DNA of 64,000 bases from Pieris napi (taxonomy: Eukaryota; Arthropoda; Insecta; Lepidoptera; Pieridae). The DNA lies in the NCBI RefSeq assembly GCF_905475465.1, contig NC_062246.1:5668001-5732000 (forward strand). The letters are read 5' to 3'. Positions 9,321-21,000 of the stretch are shown here, piece by piece. The position numbers were made by a program, and so were the translations under genes. The notes under the pieces are model-generated. The model did not search any database. It saw only the letters and a list, made by a program, of their open reading frames with translations, and was not told the DNA's origin. Positions within the stretch are counted from its first letter, which is position 1. The number at the start of each line of letters is the position of its first letter.

Positions 9321-12063
9321 ATATCGTCGCTTAGCTAACAATACCGCATATGTCAGATTTGCTTAGTTTTCAGGAGAGACAAAAAACTGTATTACTTTAA
9401 CATTTTGTACAATACATGCATGAATTTTTTTTTAATATATTGTATTTAGTTAAGCATGATAACTATAAAAACAAATAAAAGAAATATCGTCTTATTAGGT
9501 CATTTTCAAGACTTGAGCAGTTTTACTCTAACAAAATGAAGACTTACGCAGTGTTTTTACCTTTTATTTTTAAGCTCTATAAGTCTTTCATAGAAAATCT
9601 TTCTATGAAAAACTATCAAAATAAAAACATTTTTCAAAAACAGTTTTATAAAACTAATTATTAACTTCAATAAAATAAAAAAGGATTGCTAAATTAGCTT
9701 TTTATCAAAAAAAAAACACATTTCTTTGCCGTTTTATTTTCTTATTCCAACAGGACAACCCTTGCCGGGTTCGCTAATATTATAATATATTATAGGAACT
9801 CACTGACTTTTACGACTGTACTGTTTGACGAGATCAACTACTTACCTACTGAGATCAATAAAATAATAACTTAGATAAAGTTACAATGGAAACCAGAGGT
9901 AGTTTGCTTTGTAATTTAGGTAATTTTTTTTCATGACTTCTTATAATTCTAAACTCTCAAAAACTTTAATAAAAATGGTACATTTAAAACAAACAATACA
10001 AGACAATATAAACACTTCGAATACTTAACCTACTTTTAAAAATACTACACAATGTTTATGGATCTAATAATGAAAAATATTTAATTTTTATAAGGTAACT
10101 CATCATAATATGCGTGGCAGTTCGAAGGTATCACTCCCTTTAAATCTTGGAGATACTTATATTTTCTTTGGGAAATTGGCAGTCTTTCAGAAAATATTTT
10201 CGGCAGCTCTTCTAAAGGTTTTACATTGGTAATTTTCATTGGACGCTGAGGCAACGGCTGCAAATACCCATTATATTTTAATACCCTTAAATCAGTAACA
10301 GTGGGATCTCCGAATTTTCTGCCCGGACGAATGGTTTTGTTAATTAAATCCTTACTGAAATTGGTAAAAAAAGAGAATTCTAATAATCGAGACTCATATG
10401 GCATTGGGTTATCTCTAGCTGTCTTTGTTATATTCGCATACTGGGAAGGAAGGTAAATTTCTTTTCCCTTTAATCTACATTCGATGGCACTGTGTACAGA
10501 GTCGCATTCCATCTGCGTGTGACCTTTTTCTTAGAATTTTTAGAATTATTTTAAATTTTTTTTTCGATGGATAAATGCAGAAGAGCATTGCTTAAGATGG
10601 AATTTAGATTTTGTGCACAGCAGCCATCAGAATACAATATTACCGGTAGTAATTTTCTATTTAAAATTATCTGTAGTTGATCCACAGTGCACGATGCGAA
10701 AACAGAAGGTTCAAGGGAGCCATTTGATTCATCGAACCAGTAGCAGCAAGCTTCACGTGTTGACAAATTGTACATGGTAAAATTGTGAACAGATAAAATG
10801 TCTTGTAGTATATGGCACTAGCCTGAAGGTAGGGAGCTAATTTTACTGATCGAACATCTTGCGTAAATACATGACACGTTTTTCCTTCTATTGGCAATTT
10901 TTTGTCAGTGTCTTTTTCTTCTCTAGCTTTGTCTTTCCTATCGCGATGTATTGCAATTTCAGTATCGTTTATATTTCCAACTTTATGACCACAGCATACA
11001 TCACATTGATCTTTTTTGGGATGAAACAGACTAAGATTCTGTTTTAAGAATACATTGTCAAAAACCCTAAGACTAAGACATTTTAAGGAATCCAATTCGC
11101 ATTTACTGACGTATTCTTTGTATAATTGTGCCATGGTATGAAATACTGGTTCTAGGTATTGTCTGGATGAGTTTACTCGACAGTAGTGCGATGGCATCTT
11201 CGGCAGGGTATCTAAAAATTGCTGTAGACGCTCGTTACCATCAGAGTTCTTTTTGGAGCAATCTACATTCCGAGAAATCTCAGAAGGCGGTGGCATAGCA
11301 CAATCTGTCGTTATCAACCAGTATCGGACAAACCATTCTTTAATACCCAATGTATTTAATAACATTTTTTCTCTATGTCTCTTTTGTAAGTCACGTAAAG
11401 TAATAACTTTACATTGAGCGTCAACTCTTGAAAAGTCATCAGGCGTGGTATCATTATCGACCAATTTGTCCATTTTCGTGTTCTGAAGTAAAATATAATG
11501 TAATTACGATAAAGTAATCATTAAAAAAACGGCGTAAAAATTGCTAATTATATCGATGAATACCGCAGCAGTCAGAAACTCAACACAGAAGTACAGCGTA
11601 AGTCATTCAGACATCGAAACCAAGCAAAGAGAAAACCGCCTAACTCAACGAAACTGTTCATTCCAACACCGCTTAAGTATTCATGTTTTTAATTGCAATC
11701 GTATGACGTATTTTAATAGATAAAATATGAATACTATGTTTTATTTAAGTTACCTTACCTTTAAACTACATCAGTGCGGCCAGTCCGTTACAAAAAATGC
11801 GCTTTTTTAAAAACGACAAACGATCTTATAAGGTGCGACGTGGCACGGCAAAATTACTATGGCGTTATGATGACTTGCGCGGTGTTAGCGCAGCCAATGA
11901 GTTGTGTTGTGTTACTAGTTTTTGAATAACGCGCTCTTATTGGACGATATTACCACTAGCGAGAGCTCATCAGACGCGCGGGAAAGTAATCTATCGAATG
12001 GTGTAAAAAACGTCATTTGGCTAAAATATGACTTGTGCGGTATTGTTAGCTAAGCGACGATAT
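9321..12063 (-). mobile_element. 2.74-kb TIR transposon with broken transposase
   Basis: The left end ATATCGTCGCTTAGCTAAC (9321) is repeated inverted at the right end (to 12063), and the match continues for about 28 bp (..AATACCGCA). The outer ATAT may be a palindromic 4-bp duplication rather than part of the repeat. The only coding material is the disrupted transposase-like gene at 10081-11473. The superfamily could not be assigned. Confidence 0.75.
10081..11473 (-). pseudogene. Disrupted transposase-like gene
   Basis: The first open block (11473 to about 10800, - strand) starts MDKLVDND and has a cysteine/histidine cluster (KKDQCDVCCGHKVGN), followed by EEKDTDKKLPIEGKTCHVFTQDV. A frame change near 10800 leads into TMYNLSTREACCYWFDESNG and the block with SDGCCAQN. 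A run of A and a stop near 10513-10560 separate the last block (MECDSVHSAIE ... SIRPGR-like NKTIRPGRKFGDPTVTD). The order matches a large arthropod family of transposase-like proteins that I recognise but cannot name with certainty. At least two frame breaks make the copy inactive. It lies between the TIRs at 9321 and 12063. Confidence 0.75.
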
Positions 12064-12229
12064 GCAACTTTACAGAAATTGGTTTAATAAAGTTAAATTA
12101 GATAAAGTTTAACAAAAGGCTTTTATTATCATAGACATGAATATTTCATTTTAACAGAATTATTAGTATTACTATCATTGTTATCGTTATTATATATTTT
12201 TGTTACTAATGGCTTCGAATCTCTTCGGA

Positions 12230-12495
12230 TCAACCGTGGTAGGGACAAGAAAAAGATGGCGCGTAACCGAAAAATGTGACAAATGTGTGTAAATTTTTTT
12301 CCAACGCCGATAAAGAAGTTTGACTTCAAAAAGCAACATGGCGCGTAACCTGCTACAAAATTTCTCCCATACGTCGATAAAGAAGTTTCACTTCAAAAGA
12401 TGGCGCGTAACGGAAAAATGTGACGCGTAACGAAAAAATGTTACACAAAATTTTTTTTCCAACCCCGATAAAGAAGTTTCACTTCAAAAATTGAT
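12230..12495 (+). repeat. Three diverged units with GAAGT-N3-ACTTC motifs
   Basis: Three roughly 70-95-bp units, each of the form 'tggcgcgtaac ... cgataaagaagtttcacttc'. The motif lies at 12315-12327, 12382-12394 and 12473-12485. It is related by motif to the elements at 8565-8897 and 49656-50030. Confidence 0.65.
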
Positions 12496-12782
12496 AAAAG
12501 CAACATTGAACATTGTAAATTTGTTTGCGCTATGATGCACCACACCCAGCATGCTTAGATTAATTGTGTATACTTGGGTATATAGGGTATATTGATTGGA
12601 TTAGATGTTTGTTAATTATTATAATGAAACTATAATACCATACTGTTTTTCTAAAGCTATCCCATGATACTGATCTGATATATATTTACAGTAAAAGGAA
12701 ACATTCAAATCCATATATTTTCATAACTTTAATAATAAGGACTAATTGCAATCTTAATTTAAGACAGGTGCAGAGTAGTATG

Positions 12783-14364
12783 TTAGTAGAGCTTTTTAAT
12801 TTGATATTTAAAGAAATAGAAGCCAGATAATTTAAGTAATTGAGACTTGCTTGTAAGAACCCAAACCATCCCGAGTTTAAAACAAAATTCATACCCTAGA
12901 ATACATGGTTCAAATGTAATACTAAGAGGAAAATTTCTAGGATAGACAAGTTTTGCCTCTTTTATGATAAGAGCAGAGTTTTCCCAACATTGTAGGACTA
13001 TCTCATCAATTTCAGAGAGAGGTGGTGTAGCTCCACATATCACCAACACATAGACATCAGCTAATAACTTGCATGTTACTGCTCTAAATGCAACCTGTAT
13101 TGCAATATAAATACTATTATAATTATGAAAAAGGAAAAGTATCAATCAATTTTTAACTAGATAGAGAAATATTTATAAAAATTTAATTTTAGTTTAATAG
13201 AGGTCTTACTTAAAATTTAATAAGATCTTTATTTTAGTTTTAATTTTTTAAATCAATTACTTTGCTGTCTCTACTTACATTAGGGCTCATCTGTGGTAAA
13301 TAAATAGGCGTTTCCCTTAAGGGTGCACCATCTTGTGAAGCAGCTAGTAACATTAGCAATTTAGCCTCAACAGAATCTAGTTCATAGAAATCAGTGCTTG
13401 TAGCTACTATGTGTCCATGAATACTAAGACAAGCCCATCTCCCAGTAACTCTTTCTGAGTAACTATCTAATACTTGCTGTATAACACAAAATATTTTTTA
13501 ATACAGATAAAGTTTAAATTAACCTGATTTTATTTAATTTAATAAAAAAATTATAAAACTTATTGAGCATAACCCACATGTATAAGCTAATGCCATATGT
13601 ATTCAAATCTCAACTATTTTGTTATTCAAATTAAAAGCAAACAAGATTCCAAAGATTTACAAAAACAATTTTATTAATTTTAAAAAAATATATTTGAAAG
13701 TTTCTAGTACCTGTAGTTGCTGAGCCTGTGGACACAACATACTTTGAATGAGATCCAAAAACATACATGTTTGGGATACACAATTAGGATCTACAGCCTC
13801 CAATAAGCAGTCTAGAATAGGATAACACTGCCGTAATTCACGTTTTATTTGATCTATATTTTTTAGGTTTTCCAGTTCTTTCTTTCCAATGCAAAAGACC
13901 ATAAGATTATGAACATATAACAACAGAAGTTCTAGATCACATTCCAGGCCTCCTGTTACTATGCCAATTAGAGTTACACTAAAAAAAATATCTAATTAAG
14001 CATTTTAGCACAATTGCTTGAACATTAATAAAGATAGAGATAAATAAAAGTATAGTTTTCCTCATTAATTAAGTTAACTACCTTTTACAATATTCTTTCC
14101 ATAAAATGGATCCATTATCCACTTGTGTTTTCATAATTGTTAAATTATGGCATTTGCTAAACATGTTAATACCATGTAGAGATGCTATAGTGGAAAATTG
14201 AACCTGAAATTAATTTGCTTTCATATAAAACTTCCTTTCATGAAATAATTGCTTATAATAATTATATTTGTATCAAGAGAACGCACATTATCGCAATTCC
14301 CTCGTTTTCTTGAGAATATAGGTACTCCACTATCAGTTGCAACTGCTATCACAATTACAGACAT
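12783..14364 (-). CDS. fy: Fuzzy, planar cell polarity/CPLANE protein
   Basis: Five - strand exons: 14364-14287, 14203-14082, 13978-13711, 13476-13279 and 13094-12783. They give 978 nt, 325 aa and TAA, with phases consistent throughout. The protein starts MSVIVIAVATDSGVPIFSRK, continues with FSTIASLHGINMF, then a longin-type block with FCIGKKELENLKNIDQIKR, then ETPIYLPQMSP and VICGATPPLSEIDEIV. Order and wording match Fuzzy (vertebrate FUZ, Drosophila fy), a longin-domain protein that with Inturned acts as a Rab23 exchange factor in planar polarity and ciliogenesis. The start ATG has A at -3. The exon-1 donor (GTGCGT) is weak. At 325 aa it is shorter than family members of about 415 aa, the deficit being C-terminal, so a further 3' exon may have been missed. 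Confidence 0.85.
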
Positions 14365-14557
14365 TTTTCAACTTTTAAATATGAATATTAAGTGGCCAAT
14401 TATGAGGTAACGTCTTTCATTTTAGATTATATTTGTATTTATGTAAATGAATAACAAAAATGTAAACAATTATTAATTGAATTTTAAAACACTGAGAAAC
14501 CGTACTGAACAGTAAACAATACAAATGTCAACACTCAAAATGTGGTGTTTACTGTTT

Positions 14558-14812
14558 TTTTTTTTTTTATGTATGGCTCTGGCACGATTTGTGCCAGCGT
14601 CAAGTATAAGATTTTTATAATTCGTGCTTGCCTTAGAAATTCGACCGTGTTCTCCATGTACGGTTTAAGCACTCGCCCGGTACCGCACAACCCTCCCAAA
14701 GGCCGAGAACAAATTTAAATTAAATTAAAACTTGCCCTCGAACCGGGAATCGAACCCGGTACCCCTCACCTAGCTGCCACTTAATAAGACCGCTAGGCTA
14801 TGAGGCCCCCAA
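14558..14812 (-). mobile_element. Complete tRNA-derived SINE with target-site duplication
   Basis: On the - strand it begins with a tRNA-like head (GGGGCCTCATAGCCTAGCGG, box B GGGTTCGATTCCC) and ends in a poly(A) tail, seen as a T-run at 14558-14568 on the + strand. It is flanked by the perfect 12-bp duplication TGTTTACTGTTT (14546-14557 and 14813-14824). It lies between fuzzy and the antiporter gene and belongs to a different family from the SINE at 17237-17535. Confidence 0.9.
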
Positions 14813-15075
14813 TGTTTACTGTTTAGTGTTTACAAAAGAAATCCACAGAGTACATTATATATAGGATAAATAATCAACACTTCACTCCAGATTTGACTTG
14901 GAGATTGTTGTGCTAACTAAATAGGTATAGTAAATAGGTGGTAAGATAATTAAGAACTTAATAAATTCATTCAACATTTAAAAAAATTAGTTTAATATGT
15001 TACAAGTCATTAAATTAATACAGATTTAGTTAAATTTTTATCAACACATAAATTTTTTATCATTCATTTCTATAA

Positions 15076-18000
15076 TTAAAAAATAAATAATTTACCATCA
15101 TTCTCTATGGCTTTCGTAATGGACTGAATTGGAACCTTGTTGACATCTGCTGTATATTAGATACAAAATGATATGGTTTTCTTTTTATGGGTCAAAGGAT
15201 AGGGTCAAATAAATATAAAATTTCTTTGTATATACATATATTTAACACGCAATCGATTTTTAAAACTTTCGCATTCGTCATAAATCTGTTGACATTCCAT
15301 TTTCTTGAACAATTGTTTCAATACTTTCGACGGTGTCTATTGTTTTTGGTTGTGCTGAAAAAAATCAAATTATTAAATTGATAATATTATCAATAGACGC
15401 TAGCTCAAAAAATTACGCATGTTTTGTATAAAAATTACTTCTGTGAATGTAACTGTCAAGTGTCAAGTAGCTTTTTTCTCATCTAATGTTTAGTGACCAT
15501 GGAGAAAGAAGAAAATATTTGGAAATAAATTTTACACACCAAAAGTTATTTCTAGGCGGTGTGTAAAATTCTATCCTGTATAATGTCATTAAACTATAGG
15601 TACTTACATTCTTTACTAAGTAACCTAGGCCCAGTTAGTGCTATAAATATTGCACCAGCCGGTGCGGATATGACCACACTAAGCACGCTCATAGCAAGTA
15701 TCGTTTTCGCATATATTTCTTCATTGGCGTGTGTGTCGCCGGCCGATTTACCGCTTTTTACTAAGTCTAAGGCCGCTGGACCTAGGGCTGCCTGTATAAA
15801 ACAAAATATAAAGACATATTTTTAGATTCCCTATAGTTATAAAACAATACGTCTTATTTTAAGTTTCATGAAACGAATGTTTATATAATTTAATTCTCAT
15901 ACAGTGGTCCTAGACCAAGGTATTTTACGGCAGGCGTAAGTAGTTATCGCAAATCGCAATATCAAAATTTAGAAAACTCACGTTTGGCTTCGTGAACGTT
16001 TCCATACAAATTTAAACCCCAATAGCGGGTCACAACGCGACCGGTAGACAACTGTTTTAGTCTAGGTGGATTTTAGACGGATAAAAATAACATACATAGA
16101 TCACATCTTTTGTTTGGCCAACAGTCATCTCTCATGTCTGTGGTTTATGCATTTAAATATGTGTGATTTCAAAATTGGAATACGTAAAGAAGCATTTAAA
16201 TACCTTAAAGACATAACTTATAGTTTCCGAATTTATGGATACACAACGAAATTAAGCACACTTACTTAGAAGTTTAAATACGTCAAGAAGTATGATGCAT
16301 AGTATTGTCTTTGATTAACATAACCTTTACATATTTAAACGTCGGATAAATTTAAAATTATGTTAAATAATTGTAAATTTATAATAATACATAACTTTAA
16401 TCCGGTTAAAAAGTTTTTTCTTTAAAGTATGATTCATATAATATTATATCGATTAAAAACGCACCTGAACGGTAGCTTTAGCCATCCAAGTTAGTCCAAT
16501 AAACAGTTTTTCCTTTGAATTAAGTCCACAGCCGAAGCTTATTAGGAATGTCGCAATTACACGTAACGCTAGACAGGAGAAAAGACAGATAGCTCCCATC
16601 GATATAACATCTGGGTCTAATGCACTAAGCTGAAAAAAATATAAATTCAAAAAATGCAAAGACAAAAAAAAATGTTAATAATTATTGTTCCTTCGTATTT
16701 ATTTAATATAAAATTTAATCTCAATGGCTGGACCAATTAGAGTAGTTAGTTATTTATTTAATCTTTAATTCCGAGAAAGGTTTTTATGGAGAGAATTAGA
16801 AAAAATTTAAATGTAAAGAAAATCTCCATAGTATTCTATTTAAACTCAGAGATAATTCTTATTATATATGTAGTTTTTTTTTTGGTAATAGGAGGCAAAC
16901 GGGCAGGAGGCTCTGATGTTACAAACACTTACATTGCCAGAAGGCTGGCAAGTGCGCTGCCGGCCTATTAAGAATTAGTACTCTTTTCTCGAAGGAGTCG
17001 AATTATTGGTTCGAAAATATTATTAAATAAATAAATTTTCAAAAAGCTATTACCGTTACTTGAGCTCCGGTAAACGCAAATAGTATTGGTTCGAAAAAAC
17101 TCCACAGAATTCTAAACAAATTGCTAACTGGGTTATTATTAACTGGCCAGCCTTGTTTCTCCCAAAAGTATGCGGCCATGAAACCCGACGAAACGATTGC
17201 TAGAGGACCTAAAATAATACTGGTTTATGACACATTCTGTCATTTTTGAGCAGTGTTGGCCATCAGCGTGCGACTGTCATCCCTGAGGTCGTAGGTTCGA
17301 TCCCCATCTGGGCACCAATGGCCTTTCTTTCTATGTGCGCATCTAATATTCGCTCGAACGGTGAAGGAAAACATCGTGAGGGAACATGTCTTAGACCCAA
17401 AAAGTCGACGGCGTATGTCAGGCACTGGAGGCTGATCACCTATTTGCGTATTAGATTGAAAAATGATCATGAAACAAATTCAGAAATCTGAGGCCCAGAC
17501 CTAAAGAGGTTGTAGCGTCACTGATTTAAAAAAAATTATGACATATTTTTTTCCTTAATAGTTCTGTTTTCTGTCAATCATGAGTGATACAACATTCCTT
17601 AGATAAGTATAAATTTTAGTAAATATATAAATTAGTCTTTTACAAAAAAAACATTATCAATTTTTTAAAGATTGAGGTTCATAAATGTATTTACTACAAA
17701 ATATGTACTAATATGAATAAAAAATAATATTTATTTTTAATGTGACGATTGCATAGGCCCACTGAAAATTAGAGTTAACAGCAACTTAAAGCGGCGTCCG
17801 GCCATCTTTGGTTAAAGTATTGTGTACAATTTTTTTTTTTTTTTTTTTTTGTTTTATTTTGTATCTTGCTTTAATTAAATAAATACTTTTTCTTCTTTCA
17901 TGATCATATTTGTAATTATTGTCGGAGCCGAACATTATTTCTATACTAATAAATATTATAAAAACTTAAAACTATTATTTGTAAGAGATTTCAATAATGT

Positions 18001-21000
18001 TGGCACTGTCTGTGTGCCATTTTATGCTAGCAAAAATTATAAGAACGAGGTTTTTCGTCTATTATTAACCATTGTTAATATTAGTTGATTTGTTTTATCC
18101 ATTTATTCTATTCTTTAGACACCTAACGGCGGCAAATAAAATTACATATATAGATATCAATTTGTTAAATTACTCGTATTTATTATTAATTGTTGTTGTT
18201 TCTTTATATTCTTTAATCTTACTTTCTTTTCTTTGTGTTGTGTGTAAGTATAAAAGTTGGTGGGAAGAAATTAATTATACGAGCCAAGGCTGTACATTTA
18301 GCTCACTCAGACTGTCTTTGTTTTATAAGCGTGGCGATTATCTAAATCGTCGGAGTACACCCTGAGAGTATAGCCAGACATGGGCAGTGGGCACTCTCTT
18401 CGACAATTACATTGCATTCATTCGTTTCATAGCAATTAACATTTCATTATTTCGCTTATATTCTATTGTTGTACGCGAGTGGTAGAGAAAAAATCCTCTA
18501 TTCTTCAAAAACTTACACAGAAACATTTGCTATATAAATTTTTGTTTTAACTAGTAACAGAAATACATATGGTGTAATCATATAAATGCAGTCAGGAGTG
18601 GAGGTAATAAAAAGCTCAATAAAAACAAATAATTTTAAAAACTTACCAGCCCCACTCCATCCAATGAGACTCGAAATGAATAATGCGAATAAACCTCCCA
18701 AAAATAAAGCCAAGAACCGTAAGACAACCACGTATTTGTCCCCTTTTTCTGGGATCACGGAGGTCACATAGCCCCATACCCCGCCTAGGAGTATACCAGC
18801 TACTATTGATAAAGGACCCTAAAATTGAAATAATTGTCAAATGCATATTCGATAATTAAATAAACCTTATACATAAATTTATTTAAAATAATCCAAGAGC
18901 ACTAAAAAGTATTAAGTAACATTATTTTTTATTAATATTGATGGGCCTTTAACTACGGGAATTAAGTGTAGTGTTCATAAAATTTTAATTAACAATTATA
19001 AGTCTTTCCTCCAACCATGATTTTGTTCCTTTAGGAGGAGAGACTCTTGGGCCGAGGGATTCAAGTGTACAGGTGCTAATTAAATATTTAAGTTGGCGCC
19101 TGGTAGATAGTACCGGTGACCACAGAGCTGGCGCTTTCTTCGCTCAACGAATAAGTATCGCAATACAGGGAGAAAATGCTATCAGCATTAAAGAAACACT
19201 ACCACAGGAACCATACTTTTTGAATTCGATTAAAATTTTCTATTTATCAATTTTTAATTACGTTATTATTACTATGTAAATTATTTTTTTTTTGTTATTT
19301 TATTCACATACAAATAAAATAATAAAATTACTCATAAAAATATACATTCCTAAAAAAATATAAATAAAAAATTAATAAATAAACAGTATTTACAATATTA
19401 TTAACCTACATAGTAATAATAATTACTAGAGTTAATTAGTTTATTTATACATAAGGGGTATAAAAGTTCTATTAGGATATTAGTTTGAAAGTCTATGCCA
19501 TGTCAAAATTCGCTAGAGAATCCTTTCGAGGAATGTTTTATTATGAAATAGGTCGATTAATGAAATATGTCCACATTGTTATGCAAGCTTGTGTTTAAAA
19601 AAAATATTTCTCTTTTTATTACTCTAGTAAATGCCGTCAGTACATCAAAATAGATCAGTCTAGGATGCAAAATAAACTTCGTAAATTCATGGTCACGGGA
19701 AGAGCGTACCATTCCTTCAAAGTCGACAACCCAACCTTCGCGGCGGTTTGCACTTTATCAGGTTACAGCTGTTTTAAGTAAACTTAAGATTTTTTTACAA
19801 GAACACCTTAACAAACATAAACCATATGTCAACTGTCAGCTGTCAGCTGTCAAACTGCGAAAAGACGAAATTCAATCTAAGCCTACATGTATTTACGGAC
19901 GAGCAGGTTTAAATAAAATCTTACCTTAATAATATTGAAAGTCGTCGATCCAGAAGAGAACATGGCATTTAGTATGATAGCAAAAACAGCCACACTGACT
20001 GAATCATCAATGGAGGCAGCAGCTAATAGTAAAGTGGGTATGCCTTTTGCCACTCCGTAACCAACTTCACGTAAACGGAATAGACATGGCACTACCACCG
20101 CTGGTGACACGGACGCAATCATTGAACCTAGCAGGAATCCTGAAAAGATAATAACAATACTAGAAATTCGCTTTGACCCCTTGTCTTTAAGATTTTATTT
20201 AATCTTATAACAACTTATAATAAAAAAAATTAATACACCGATTTATACTAATGTTCTCATTTCTCTTTGTAAAGAGACGAAAGTGTACTTTAGTCAAAAG
20301 TGAAATTAGAGTGATTCAGTTTTTATGAATGTGGGATAATATGCCTCGGTTACGGCGACTACTCTCTTGTGGTTGTAGGATGTTTTTGAAAGAAAATAAA
20401 AAAATAACCAGTGCCGCCTACCTGCCTGACTTTACACACAACCTTTTTAAGTCTGGACCTCAGATTTCTGTATCTGTTTTATGTTCAGCTTCCTATGCTT
20501 GACACAGGCCGTACATTTTTTGGGTTGGCGCTAAGCAAGCCGGTTTCCTCACGATGTTTTCCTTCAACGTTTAGCGAATGTTAAATGAGCACATAGAAAG
20601 AAAGTCCATTGGTTCACAGCCGGGGATCGGGATGAGACTCACACGCTGAAGTCACTTGGCCAACACTGCTCACTGTTTGAAAAGGAGTTCTATTTAAATT
20701 TCACTTGAAAAATGCTTACCCCATATCCAAGGTAAACTTAGTAGATAATGCGACATGACAGCTATCGCAATACATTCGACGAGCCACGGCAGAAGGCCTA
20801 ATTGAAGTACTGCTATATAATGTTTTTTTAAAACATCGGCATTGAGACCTAAGCCAGCTCGCATTAAAATTATCACAAGGGCTATTTTCCTGAAATGTAT
20901 GATAAACTAATTTGTATAGCACAGATATCACTGGAAATAATCCGTTGAGAAGGACCTACGCGAGCTCCAATTGCCCGATTGGAAAGCGGGAGTAATAGGC

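Noticed and set aside
14725..14812. tRNA gene-like sequence (GGGTTCGATTCCC box B) on the - strand
   Set aside because: It is the head of a SINE with a poly(A) tail and a 12-bp target duplication, and it does not form a normal tRNA with acceptor stem.
17255..17310. tRNA-like box A/box B on the + strand
   Set aside because: Part of a SINE with target duplications; other copies in the window share the same body.
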